Source: an uncultured Catenibacillus sp.
GTDB lineage: Bacteria > Bacillota > Clostridia > Lachnospirales > Lachnospiraceae
Direction of reading: 5' to 3'
Assembly: GCA_934339005.1 (NCBI GenBank)
Contig: CAKRHR010000005.1
Span: 42,138 to 106,137, forward strand
DNA: 64,000 bases
In this document: in pieces, positions 54,286-63,611 of the stretch
Numbering within the stretch: the first letter of the stretch is position 1
Layout: each line of letters opens with the position of its first letter
Made by a program: the position numbers and the translations under genes
Notes under the pieces: generated by a model
What the model saw: the letters and a program-made list of their open reading frames with translations, nothing else
Database searches by the model: none
Told to the model about the DNA's origin: nothing

Positions 54286-54409
54286 TTCAACTTTTATACT
54301 TTTTAATAAAACTATAAGTCATTATACAGAAAAAATAAAGTCATTAAAAAATGGAAAGAAAATCAGATTGGGGATAAAATTACAATAAAAGTAAAATTGT
54401 TGAAGTAAG

Positions 54410-54472
54410 ATGATTACCAAAGGCTTGATTAAAAAGACTGGAAACGGACCTGCGACTAAATATGTGATTTAG
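54410..54472 (+). pseudogene. Winged-helix C-terminal relic
   Basis: A short frame ending GLIKKTGNGPATKYVI then stop. This resembles the C-terminal winged helix of Fic or AlbA-type ATP-binding proteins. No upstream domain remains. The surrounding 54286-54561 holds no intact gene; it contains the inverted repeat at 54497-54557. Confidence 0.35.
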
Positions 54473-54496
54473 GGAGTATACTATGTATTATCGGAC

Positions 54497-54557
54497 ACTT
54501 TATTGAACACTAATGAACACTTTTTTTGACTATCGAACACAAAGTGTTCAATAAGTG
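54497..54557. repeat. Inverted repeat with GAACAC motifs
   Basis: CACTTTATTGAACACT (54497-54512) and AGTGTTCAATAAGTG (54543-54557) are complementary except one bulged T. GAACAC recurs in the loop. It directly abuts the MATE-tail repeat at 54562, so it may mark a recombination junction or old element end. Confidence 0.5.
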
Positions 54558-54561
54558 ACCG

Positions 54562-54729
54562 GATATCCTCTTTTTATGGGTTGTGAGCATCCCCCTTGGT
54601 GCTCTGGCCGGTCTTGTGTGGCACTGGGATGGCTTCTGGGTCTACATCGCCCTGAGAGCCGACCAGTTCCTGAAATGTATTGTCTGTGTGTTCAGACTTA
54701 AGAGTGAGAAGTGGATTAAGAAGATTTAA
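54562..54729 (+). pseudogene. MATE transporter 3' fragment
   Basis: The last 56 codons of a MATE gene, in frame and including the stop (LFLWVVSIPLGALAGLVWHW ... then WIKKI and stop), nearly the same as the end of the gene at 51351. No start or upstream part remains. Followed by the matching terminator 54757-54825, into whose T-run the module 3 regulator stop codon runs. Confidence 0.88.
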
Positions 54730-54756
54730 AGCATAAAGAAATATAAAAGCAAATAT

Positions 54757-54825
54757 AAAACTGCCGGAGATTGAATACTTCCAGTGCTTAGGTGACATGG
54801 AGTTATTCAATCTCCGGCAGTTTTT
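54757..54825. terminator. Bidirectional terminator of the MATE fragment
   Basis: The AAAACTGCCGGAGATTGAAT arm pairs with ATTCAATCTCCGGCAGTTTTT. Shared by the convergent response regulator gene. Confidence 0.85.
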
Positions 54826-56446
54826 AATTTAATGTTTTCCTGTCAGATAAATGTTCTTTTTTAAAACTTCTTGGTGTAACACCTTCAAGGCGCCGAAAAG
54901 CTGCCGAAAAATACGAAAAGCTTTCAAACCCGACGATTTGCGCGATATCACTGATATTATGTGTACTGTAGAGCATCAGCTCTTTTGCTTTTTGTATTCG
55001 ATAGTGAAGCAGATAATCAACAACAGTATATCCGGTAGCTGTTTTGAAAAGTCTTGCAGCGTAATCAGGATTAAGATGAACAATTTCAGCAATTTCATTT
55101 CTGGTAATTTTTTCCATATAATGTTCATGGATAAATGCAAGCATCTTTTTTTCCGGTGCATTTTCGTTTTGTTTTTCAGAAATCAGTGCACTGATTTTTG
55201 GAAGTAATACATTGACCCATTTAATTAAATCAATGACAGAATTTGCGGCAGATGAAAAAAGTTGGCTTAATTGTTGTTCGTCTAAAATCTGAGAAACCGG
55301 AAGCTCATATTTATTCAGAAGCACATATATTTGCTGTTGTATATCCATCTGATATTTTTCAAGGTTTATTTCAGAAAGTCGATTTTGTCTGGCAGCTGTT
55401 TGAAGTGTGTGCCGGATTTCCTGTAGCAGTTGATTTTCGCGATGCCCTTCTATAAATGAACTGAAGTTTTCAGGGAGGGACAGTGTACAGGATGCGTCAG
55501 GAAGCTGATTTAAAGATTTGGCATGGACAATCTGGTAACGAGTGGTAACGTTGGTTGAGTCCAGTTGTTTGGCAGTTTTAAACCAGTGTGGGAAATCCCA
55601 CAAAAAAAGCCTTTCCGTGAAAAAATAGATTGTTGGGGGAAGCACAACAGTTTGTTTGAAAAACTGGTGTACCGATGAAAAAATAGTCTGACGGATTTCT
55701 TCAAATGTAGTCGGGTCTTCTGTAACAGAGTATTCAAAAAATACACAATAATATAAAACATCCAGTGTAGATGTGCTGACGATATAAGTTCCATTTTTCA
55801 GAGAGGTTAATTCTGTCAGTACGTTATCTATGATAAAATTCAGCTCGTCCAGAGGAATATGCCGGAAACTTTCAGAATATTTGTTAAATACAAGCAATAC
55901 AGGCAAGAATGTCTGTGCTGGCGGAAAAGGAAACGGATGATTTGCCACAATCTCTGAAAGCATGTCCTGTGTTGTTGGAATAGCATCAAGGATAATATCC
56001 TTAAATAAATGCTGCGTAAGTTCTTTTTGTTTTAATGTACGAATATCTTTATAATTTATGATATCTTCGTGTTTTAGCTGAACTTTTTTATATACATTGC
56101 GTAAGATTTCTGTGAGCGTTTCTGTGCTTTCTGTTTTAGATACATAATCATAGGCATGCAGGCGTACAGCTCTGCGCGCATATGAAAAATCCATATAATT
56201 TGTGAGAAAAATACACTCAATATCCATATTTTGCGCATGAACCCATTCAAGTAAATCAAGACCACTTTCACCTGGAAGTTCAATATCACACAGCATGATA
56301 TCAATAGGATTGTTTTGCAGGATTTCTTTTGCACCTTCGGCATGGAAGGCAGTATATGGTTCGTTAAAACCGAAGGCCTGCCATTGGATTTTTTGCAAAA
56401 GAGATTCAATAGTTGTCGGGTCATCATCTATAAGAAGTATATTCAT
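54824..56446 (-). CDS. YesN-like response regulator, AraC-type (module 3)
   Basis: 540 residues. Receiver with D54 in MLCDIELPGESG; long linker; C-terminal AraC units (ITRNEIAEIVHLNPDYAARL, DIAQIVGFESFSYFSAAFRR). It starts 18 bp after the kinase stop on the same strand, so they form one operon. It presumably activates the divergent lipoprotein-permease-esterase operon. Confidence 0.87.
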   Translation of the reverse strand: MNILLIDDDPTTIESLLQKIQWQAFGFNEPYTAFHAEGAKEILQNNPIDIMLCDIELPGESGLDLLEWVHAQNMDIECIFLTNYMDFSYARRAVRLHAYDYVSKTESTETLTEILRNVYKKVQLKHEDIINYKDIRTLKQKELTQHLFKDIILDAIPTTQDMLSEIVANHPFPFPPAQTFLPVLLVFNKYSESFRHIPLDELNFIIDNVLTELTSLKNGTYIVSTSTLDVLYYCVFFEYSVTEDPTTFEEIRQTIFSSVHQFFKQTVVLPPTIYFFTERLFLWDFPHWFKTAKQLDSTNVTTRYQIVHAKSLNQLPDASCTLSLPENFSSFIEGHRENQLLQEIRHTLQTAARQNRLSEINLEKYQMDIQQQIYVLLNKYELPVSQILDEQQLSQLFSSAANSVIDLIKWVNVLLPKISALISEKQNENAPEKKMLAFIHEHYMEKITRNEIAEIVHLNPDYAARLFKTATGYTVVDYLLHYRIQKAKELMLYSTHNISDIAQIVGFESFSYFSAAFRRLEGVTPRSFKKEHLSDRKTLN

Positions 56447-56464
56447 ATCAGTTACCTCGCTAAA

Positions 56465-58132
56465 TTAATCAGTTTTGTTTGATATAGGTATGCGAATGTC
56501 GATTGAAACACCCTGTGGTGTGGCATTTGCAAAGTGAATAGAAGCTGCATCACCGTAAAGAATTTCTATAACACGCATCAGATTATTGATGCCGATGTGA
56601 TAGCTGTCGGTCGGTTCTTCTGCAAGCTGTTCTGCATGTGTATCGAGAAAATTTTGTGAAAAACCAGGACCGTTATCTTCAAAGATGATGTGTAATAAAT
56701 ATTCATCCTGCGTAATTTTAATATACATATCTGTCAAACGGTCAATAGAAGCAACATGCTTGATTGTATTTTCTGCAAATGTGTAAATAATAAATGGTGG
56801 AACTAAGCAGGAAAACAGTTCTTTAGGACAATCTATAAACAGAAAAATCTGATTTTGAAAACGCAGATTCTGGAGATTTATATACTGTTCCAGATGCATG
56901 ATTTCTTCATCTAAGGTGATACAGGACAGGTTGTTTCTGAACATAAAACGAATATGCAGGGAAAGATAATTAATAAACTCATGTAGTTCCTGCATTTTCC
57001 CGATTTCAGCAAAATTTGAAACAGTTGTCAGTGCATTCAGGAAGAAATGCGGGCGAATCTGCATTTTAAGATAGTTTAGTTCAGCCCGCTGATGTTTGAT
57101 TGTTTCATTTTGAATCTGTGTATTTAAGTCAAGTATCGTATCAAGCATCTGATTAATGGTGTCTTTTAATTCATTGATTTCTGTTGATTGAAAGTCCTGC
57201 GATATTCGTATTTCATGGTTGCCTTTATTAATCTGGTGCAGATTATCTCCGATGCTTTGCAGTGGAAGAAATATCTTATGATGCTGGTAAATGTAAAAAA
57301 TAGTCAGCATAATGACAGAAAACAATAAAAGACAAAACATAAAAAGACGTTGAAGCCTGTACTGGTTATTTAAATAAGATGGTGAAATATTGACCTGAAA
57401 TGCAATATCACTTATTGATGAGGTAAGTGTATATTGAATGACAGGTGTATGAAAAAAAGTCATAACTGTATTTACGGGCTTGTATTCGGGAGCAAGTGTC
57501 TGAGATATAATTCTGACATCACCAGAGGCCTCTGAGAGTAATAAAGGCGTATAAGTGTTGGTTAATGAAGCTATGCTTATACATGCACCGATTGTTCCGG
57601 ACCCCATGTTATAAAAATAAAAAAGATAATCTTCATTTCCAATATGTTCAAATGTCCACTTGGGATAGGGATAAATGTCAGTCAGTGACTGTGAAGTAAA
57701 AAAATTTTTGAAAACAGACATATCCTGCATGTTCATACGAGAAGAATTACTGCTGATGTATTCTCCGTAAGGTTCCGAATATATGTAAAGATAGTCTACA
57801 GTTGAAAAATAAAGAATGCCATCTGTCAATGTTCGAAATAAAGACTGTTTGGCATAAAAACGTTTGGTAGAATCATTATAAGTAAGGTAAGATATATTTG
57901 AATCATTGGATAAAAGATTATATAAATAAGTGGTAATATCAGATAAATGGTTTTCAAGTGCGGACATATGAAATTGACCGATAGTTTGAAAATGGGCAAT
58001 TGTTTCATTTTGAGCATGGTGCAGGGAAAAAATATTATATACATTAATTAATACCATACATGGAATCAGAAAAATAATGCAGGCTCTTGTAAATTGCCAT
58101 TTTAGTGAATGAATGTGTTTTTTGATATGCAT
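56465..58132 (-). CDS. YesM-like sensor histidine kinase (module 3)
   Basis: About 555 residues. Helix 1 near 12-32, extracellular sensor, helix 2 near 275-297, HAMP-like linker, H362 in IRPHFFLNALT, and a normal ATPase G box FEDNGPGFS. AAAGGATG precedes ATG 58132; the upstream in-frame ATG 58198 lacks a site. Pairs with the regulator downstream and lies divergent to the binding protein gene. Confidence 0.87.
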   Translation of the reverse strand: MHIKKHIHSLKWQFTRACIIFLIPCMVLINVYNIFSLHHAQNETIAHFQTIGQFHMSALENHLSDITTYLYNLLSNDSNISYLTYNDSTKRFYAKQSLFRTLTDGILYFSTVDYLYIYSEPYGEYISSNSSRMNMQDMSVFKNFFTSQSLTDIYPYPKWTFEHIGNEDYLFYFYNMGSGTIGACISIASLTNTYTPLLLSEASGDVRIISQTLAPEYKPVNTVMTFFHTPVIQYTLTSSISDIAFQVNISPSYLNNQYRLQRLFMFCLLLFSVIMLTIFYIYQHHKIFLPLQSIGDNLHQINKGNHEIRISQDFQSTEINELKDTINQMLDTILDLNTQIQNETIKHQRAELNYLKMQIRPHFFLNALTTVSNFAEIGKMQELHEFINYLSLHIRFMFRNNLSCITLDEEIMHLEQYINLQNLRFQNQIFLFIDCPKELFSCLVPPFIIYTFAENTIKHVASIDRLTDMYIKITQDEYLLHIIFEDNGPGFSQNFLDTHAEQLAEEPTDSYHIGINNLMRVIEILYGDAASIHFANATPQGVSIDIRIPISNKTD

Positions 58133-58207
58133 TACAAAACATCCTTTCAAATAATACGAATTATTTTTGATTGTAGCATTAAAAAAAAGTAAATTCAAGA
58201 GATGATC

Positions 58208-58248
58208 TGAATTAAAAAATGCCGTAAAGTTTGAATTAAAAAATGTCG
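58208..58248. promoter_or_regulatory. Direct repeats, candidate regulator sites (module 3)
   Basis: TGAATTAAAAAATGCCG at 58208-58224 and TGAATTAAAAAATGTCG at 58232-58248 differ at one base, spaced 24 bp, about 55 bp before a TATAAT (58301-58306) that would serve the binding protein gene. Confidence 0.5.
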
Positions 58249-58336
58249 GAATTTCTAAATAATAAAACGGAATGAAGAAAGAACAGAGAAAAAATGCCTG
58301 CTATAATTAAATCATCAAAAACGAGGAGGGTTTTTT

Positions 58337-59899
58337 ATGAAGTCAAAAAGAGTGTTATCTTTAATGCTGGGATTAACAATGACAGCAGGGTTGCTTGCAG
58401 GATGCGGAGGCTCCGGAGATGCAGAAAATAAAGGAGCTGATGCCTCAGCTGGAAATGTGACGGCAAACACAGATGAAAATGGAGAAATCACCAATATCAC
58501 GATTATGATTGCATCCATGGGGCAGGAACCTGTAGATATGCAAAAGGTTTCAGATGCGATGAATGAAATCACAGAAAAAGAGATTGGTATACATGCAGAC
58601 TGGATTATTTCATCTGGTACAACCTATGCGCAGCAGGTGTCCATGAAAATGAGCAGTGGCGAAGATTTGGATTTGATTTGCACACAGGGGTTGGATTTTA
58701 ATACATTATTGAGTCAGAATCAGATTATGCCTCTGGATGAGCTGATAGATTCATACGGACAGGATTTAAAGACTGCTGTTCCGGAGGTATACATGGATGC
58801 ATGTAACTATCAGGGAACACACTATTTGATTCCGGTTGTTGCAACATCTGCAATATCTCAGCCGATTATTCTTGTGCGTTCTGATATGGCGCAAGAGGCA
58901 GGATGGGATATGGACAGACTGGCTACAATTAAAACTGCGGATGATTTTGAACAGTTGATGGCAGATGTTAAAGAAAAATATCCGGATATTTCGATTTTCA
59001 GTCCGCTTGCAGCTAATTTTGGAGGACCGGCTATCAGTAGTATTAATGGTTTGTTTACAGATGATTCTTATGATGCATTATCAAACACGATGGGTGTCAT
59101 TGCATCTGATTCGACAACGGTTGAAAATTTTTGGTCATCAGATTTATTTAAAGAAGAATGTTACAGATTGAAAGACTGGTACGACAAAGGATATATATGG
59201 ACAGAAGCACTGACATCATCTACAACAGCAATTGATACATATTTATTCTCAGGTAATTTGTTTAGTTTTGCTTTCTCAAGTGCGACAGATGTAACGGAGC
59301 CATTTGAGCAGGCGCAGACAGGCGTATTTGCGAATGCACCTTCTGTTAATATTCCAATTGGCCGTGCAGTTATAACAACGACAGATATTATATCACACGC
59401 ACTGGCTATTCCTAGTACAAGCCAGCATGCAGATGCTGCGATGAAATATTTGAATTATTTTTATAATAGCGAAGAACTTGAAAATCTTTTGTGTAATGGT
59501 ATTGAAGGTGAACATTATACAGTTGATGAAAATGGTTTAGTTGAAGGTACAGAAAATCAGGCAAATTATACAAACTCATTTAATATGTACTTTGGAAATG
59601 AGCAGTTATTATTAAATTCCAAAGAAAATGGTAAAGATTATTATCAGAATCTGATTGCGTCAGTAAACGATGCAAGAAAATCAGATGCGTTAGGATATGT
59701 GCCTGATATGTCAGAATTGGATATAGAATCTGTTGCAGTAACTAATGTGTGCTCAGAATATCTTGGCGGATTATTGATTGGAGCTGTGGATGTAGACAGT
59801 CAGCTTCCAAAATTCCTGGATGAACTGGATTCTGCCGGACTTCAGACGATTATAGATGCCAAGCAGACACAGCTGAATGAGTTTTTGACATCAAAGTAA
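58337..59899 (+). CDS. Extracellular solute-binding lipoprotein (module 3)
   Basis: 520 residues. Signal peptide with lipobox LLAGC (C23), Gly/Ser/Ala-rich linker, then a long sugar-binding protein similar in architecture to the module 2 one (ITIMIASMGQEPVDMQKV ... IGIHADWIISSGTTY). GAGGAGGG precedes the ATG. Unlike module 2 it is the first gene of the operon, separated from the permeases by an 18-bp-stem hairpin. Its ligand is unknown, probably an acylated oligosaccharide given the esterase. Confidence 0.9.
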   Translation: MKSKRVLSLMLGLTMTAGLLAGCGGSGDAENKGADASAGNVTANTDENGEITNITIMIASMGQEPVDMQKVSDAMNEITEKEIGIHADWIISSGTTYAQQVSMKMSSGEDLDLICTQGLDFNTLLSQNQIMPLDELIDSYGQDLKTAVPEVYMDACNYQGTHYLIPVVATSAISQPIILVRSDMAQEAGWDMDRLATIKTADDFEQLMADVKEKYPDISIFSPLAANFGGPAISSINGLFTDDSYDALSNTMGVIASDSTTVENFWSSDLFKEECYRLKDWYDKGYIWTEALTSSTTAIDTYLFSGNLFSFAFSSATDVTEPFEQAQTGVFANAPSVNIPIGRAVITTTDIISHALAIPSTSQHADAAMKYLNYFYNSEELENLLCNGIEGEHYTVDENGLVEGTENQANYTNSFNMYFGNEQLLLNSKENGKDYYQNLIASVNDARKSDALGYVPDMSELDIESVAVTNVCSEYLGGLLIGAVDVDSQLPKFLDELDSAGLQTIIDAKQTQLNEFLTSK

Positions 59900-59931
59900 T
59901 TGAATCAGCTGAAAATAATCAGACCGATTAA

Positions 59932-59971
59932 ATATATATTCCCTGCTTCAGATGAAGCAGGGAATATATAT
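59932..59971 (+). other. Perfect 18-bp hairpin between binding protein and permeases
   Basis: Bases 59932-59949 pair without mismatch with 59954-59971 around loop AGAT (core TTCCCTGCTTC/GAAGCAGGGAA). No T-run follows. Typical 3' stabiliser raising the lipoprotein yield relative to the permeases. Confidence 0.75.
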
Positions 59972-59996
59972 ATCATGGGAAAAAGAGGAAATATTG

Positions 59997-60923
59997 ATGG
60001 GAAAGAAAAAAATAAAAAAGAGTGTTATAAAAAGATATGCAATTTATTATCTTATGTTATTACCTGCACTTGCATATATTATTGTCAATAATTATATTCC
60101 TATGGCGGGTGTCTTTATTGCTTTTAAAAAGATTAATTTCGCAAAAGGTATATTTGCCAGTCCATGGTGTGGCTTTGATAATTTTAAATTTTTATTTAAA
60201 ACGAAGGATGCATGGTTAATGACTAAAAATACATTACTGTACAATCTGGCATTTATAGTTGTAGGTACAGTGATGGCAATTATTGTTGCAATCATGCTCA
60301 GTGAAGTAAAAAATGCACATTATCAAAAAGCTGTACAGACATGTCTGACAATTCCTGCATTAATTTCTATGGTCATTGTAAGCTATCTTGTTTATGGTTT
60401 CTTAAGTACGGATAACGGATTTATCAATAATACGATTTTGCCTTTATTTGGAAAAGCACCGGTATCGTGGTATACAGAGAAGGCTCCGTGGCCTTTTATT
60501 TTTGTTTTTATCAATTTATGGAAAGGCATTGGTATGAGCAGTATTCTGTATCTTTCAACAATTATTGGTATTGATTCGGTTTTGTATGAGTCAGCCAGTC
60601 TGGATGGGGCTACGAAATTACAGCAGATAAGATATATTACGCTGCCAATGATTAAACCGACAGTGATTCTTTTAACATTGATGAGCATTGGTAAGATTTT
60701 AAATTCAGATTTTGGATTATTTTATCAGGTACCTATGAATTCCGGACCGCTTTATTCAGTGACTACAACCATTGATACTTATGTATATAAAGGGTTGCTG
60801 GTTGATGGAAATATGTCATTGTCATCAGCGGCAAATTTCTATCAGTCCATGGTAGGTTTTGTTCTTGTATTGCTTTCTAACTGGATTGTGAAGAAGGTTG
60901 ATAAGGAAAGTGCACTGTTTTAG
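59997..60923 (+). CDS. Sugar ABC transporter permease, LplB-like (module 3)
   Basis: About 308 residues. Begins KKKIKKSVIKRYAIYYLMLL and YIPMAGVFIAFKKINFAKG; EAA loop ESASLDGATKLQQIRYITLP. Clearly closer to the module 1 permease than to that of module 2 (shared SDFGLFYQV, VYKGL/VFRGL and end of chain). AGAGGAAA precedes ATG 59997; an upstream in-frame ATG (59952) lies inside the hairpin. Confidence 0.9.
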   Translation: MGKKKIKKSVIKRYAIYYLMLLPALAYIIVNNYIPMAGVFIAFKKINFAKGIFASPWCGFDNFKFLFKTKDAWLMTKNTLLYNLAFIVVGTVMAIIVAIMLSEVKNAHYQKAVQTCLTIPALISMVIVSYLVYGFLSTDNGFINNTILPLFGKAPVSWYTEKAPWPFIFVFINLWKGIGMSSILYLSTIIGIDSVLYESASLDGATKLQQIRYITLPMIKPTVILLTLMSIGKILNSDFGLFYQVPMNSGPLYSVTTTIDTYVYKGLLVDGNMSLSSAANFYQSMVGFVLVLLSNWIVKKVDKESALF

Positions 60924-60935
60924 AGGAGGAGAAAG

Positions 60936-61841
60936 ATGAAGGTCAGAGGCGATAAAGCATTTCACAGAATTTGCATGGTGATATTGAGTGTATTTTCAAT
61001 AATCAGTATTGTGCCATTTATATTGTTGATTATGTCATCTGTATCAAGCGAAACTTCTCTGATTCAGTATGGATATAATTTTATTCCAAAGCAGTTTAGC
61101 CTGGAGGCTTATGAATATTTATGGATGGACGCCAAAGAAATTTTTAAGGCATACGGCACGACTGTTATTATTACTGCTGGTGGCACAGCGATTTCGTTAT
61201 TAATCACACTAATGGCTGCTTATCCACTTTCAAAAAATGATTTTAAGCATCGAAATGTGATTTTGTTTATTCTTTTTTTCACAACATTATTTAATGGTGG
61301 CCTGGTACCAAGTTATGTAATGTGGACAAAGATTTTTCATATTAAAAATACATATTTTGCGTATCTTCTTCCAGGAATGTTGTGTAGTGCAATGGGGATT
61401 ATTCTTATAAAAAATTATTTTAAATTTAATGTACCTGAAGCATTAATGGATGCGGCAAAACTGGATGGTGCAGGTGAATGGAATATTTTGTTTAAAATTA
61501 TTGTGCCGATTTCAAAGCCGATTCTGGCAGTTACCGGTATTAATACCGGATTGGCATTCTGGAATGACTGGCAGAATGGCCTTTATTATATTGATGATAC
61601 AGCGAAATATAATATCCAGGTATTGTTAAATCGTATTTTGAATGATATGCAGTATATGAAAACAATGTATCAGCAAGGTAATGCAAGTATAGGACAGGTG
61701 GCTTCAATTACAGACAGTATGCCGACAACGGCAGCGAGAATGGCAATTGCGGTCATTGTTATCTTGCCGATTTTACTTGTATTTCCATTTGTACAAAAAT
61801 ATTTTGTTAAAGGCATTGTTGTTGGGGCTGTAAAGGGATAA
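60936..61841 (+). CDS. Sugar ABC transporter permease, YtcP-like (module 3)
   Basis: 301 residues. Marks: IVPFILLIMSSVSSETSLI, FFTTLFNGGLVPSYVMW, EAA-like MDAAKLDGAGEWNILFKIIV, and end FVKGIVVGAVKG, again nearest to module 1. AGAGGAGG precedes the ATG 12 bp after the first permease. Confidence 0.9.
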   Translation: MKVRGDKAFHRICMVILSVFSIISIVPFILLIMSSVSSETSLIQYGYNFIPKQFSLEAYEYLWMDAKEIFKAYGTTVIITAGGTAISLLITLMAAYPLSKNDFKHRNVILFILFFTTLFNGGLVPSYVMWTKIFHIKNTYFAYLLPGMLCSAMGIILIKNYFKFNVPEALMDAAKLDGAGEWNILFKIIVPISKPILAVTGINTGLAFWNDWQNGLYYIDDTAKYNIQVLLNRILNDMQYMKTMYQQGNASIGQVASITDSMPTTAARMAIAVIVILPILLVFPFVQKYFVKGIVVGAVKG

Positions 61842-61871
61842 AGATGATATAGATAAGATGGAGGTCTGAAA

Positions 61872-63530
61872 ATGAACGGAAAAATGATAGTAAATGTTAC
61901 AGGCGGTATGATTGAGGGATATACAGACGAAGATGGTGTGAACACTTTTAAGGGGATTCCTTATGCAGCACCACCGACAGGCGATTTAAGATTTTGTCCA
62001 CCGCAGCCTGTTGTACCATGGGATGGCATATTAGAATGCAAAGAATATGGTCCGATTGCTGTTCAGTCAGAAGCTGGCGGGTGGAATCGCATACCGAGTT
62101 TTATAAAAGAAAAATTACTTGCATCTGAATTGATGCGCCAGCTGGCTCAGGAAAGAGAGAAAATCACTTCAGCGGGTGTTGCGGCATGGACAGATGAATA
62201 TGTGGATATGGGACGAAACTTTGAAAACGGGCAGATATCAGAAGATTGCCTTTCATTGAATATATGGACAACTGCAAAAGAAAATGAAAAACTTCCTGTA
62301 TTTTTCTATATTCATGGTGGTGCCAATACAAGTGGTTCAGGTGCTGTGGAGGTTTATTGCGGCAAAGAGCTGGCAAAGCAGGGCGTTGTTGTAGTGACAA
62401 TTAATTATCGATTAGGTATGTTTGGATTTCTTGCAATGAAAGACAAAAATGGTGAGGAAACTTATGGTAATATGGCCATTAAAGACCAGATTGCAGCATT
62501 AAAATGGGTTCAGGAAAATATTGAGAAATTTGGCGGTGACCCTTCAAAGGTAACTATTGGTGGACAGTCTGCAGGTTCAGGAAACTGCCAGACATTATTA
62601 ATTTCACCTGCCGCAAAAGGATTGTTTCATCAAGTCATTTGTATGAGTGGAAATTCATATTCAAAAGGTAAGCATGTATTTAAAAATAAAACATTAAAAG
62701 AATTGCAGGAAGAAACTTCTGAAAAACTGTCACAGTATACTTTAGATGATTTAAGAAAGATGTCTGCAAAAGAAATTCTGAATCTCAGTAATCAGGGGGG
62801 ATTTCCAACAACCTGTATTGATAATGAAATATTAACAGGAGATATTGTTGAAGCATATGCAACAGGCAAATTTAATCATGTAAATATGATGTTTGGTTCT
62901 GTGACGGAGGATTGTACATTATTTTCAGCATTAAAACCTCTTCCCGGTGAAGACCCGATGATGCCTTGTGTAGAAATGAGTGCAGATACTTTGAAAAAGA
63001 AAATACAGATTTCTATGACAGAGCATATGGCAAAAGAATGTGAATGTATTTATTCTGTGCCTGAAAACAAGGAAAATGTGATTGATGTGGCTAAAACACT
63101 GATGTCTGATAGTATGAATTACAGCTATTATGATGCTATGAAGGCAAAAGAAAGTCATGATGATGAAAATAAAAATTATATATATCATTTTACACATGTT
63201 ATACCTGATACAGAAATTGCAATGAAAGTTAATGGTGCTTTCCATTCAGGAGATATGGGATACTGGTTTAATATTTTCAGCAATACATATCCGAGAAACT
63301 GGTCAGAGGATGATTATAAACTTGGACATCGTATGAGCAGCTATCTGACGAATTTTGTAAAAACAGGCAATCCAAACGGTATGGATGTTGATGGTGAATT
63401 ATTGCCGTTATGGAAATCAGTAAATGAGTGCGAGTGTCCGGGATATATGCATCTGGATATTAATGCCGGTTGGGTTGATATGGATGAAGATAAAGCGGAA
63501 TTCTGGGAAAAATACTCAGCCAAAGCATAA
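61872..63530 (+). CDS. Type-B carboxylesterase (module 3)
   Basis: 552 residues, alpha/beta hydrolase, cytoplasmic. Nucleophile S233 in IGGQSAGSG, oxyanion segment FFYIHGGANTSGS, family start TGGMIEGYTDEDGVNTFKGI. Has an insert of about 45 residues after IAVQSEAGGW relative to the tandem esterases at 37.5-41 kb. TGGAGG precedes the ATG, 30 bp after the permease, so it is in the import operon. Probably removes an acyl or aryl ester from the imported sugar. Confidence 0.88.
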   Translation: MNGKMIVNVTGGMIEGYTDEDGVNTFKGIPYAAPPTGDLRFCPPQPVVPWDGILECKEYGPIAVQSEAGGWNRIPSFIKEKLLASELMRQLAQEREKITSAGVAAWTDEYVDMGRNFENGQISEDCLSLNIWTTAKENEKLPVFFYIHGGANTSGSGAVEVYCGKELAKQGVVVVTINYRLGMFGFLAMKDKNGEETYGNMAIKDQIAALKWVQENIEKFGGDPSKVTIGGQSAGSGNCQTLLISPAAKGLFHQVICMSGNSYSKGKHVFKNKTLKELQEETSEKLSQYTLDDLRKMSAKEILNLSNQGGFPTTCIDNEILTGDIVEAYATGKFNHVNMMFGSVTEDCTLFSALKPLPGEDPMMPCVEMSADTLKKKIQISMTEHMAKECECIYSVPENKENVIDVAKTLMSDSMNYSYYDAMKAKESHDDENKNYIYHFTHVIPDTEIAMKVNGAFHSGDMGYWFNIFSNTYPRNWSEDDYKLGHRMSSYLTNFVKTGNPNGMDVDGELLPLWKSVNECECPGYMHLDINAGWVDMDEDKAEFWEKYSAKA

Positions 63531-63611
63531 TTGATAACAGTTGCTGGAAAATTATTTTTATGATGAAATTAATACTGGATAAGTTTTTGGGAGTAAAAAG
63601 GGGTTTTTAAG

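Larger units (their letters stand above)
54562..54825. repeat. 264-bp direct repeat, copy 2
   Basis: Same offset along its whole length to 52530-52793. Both copies end exactly at the T-run, where neighbouring sequences become unrelated. Confidence 0.9.
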
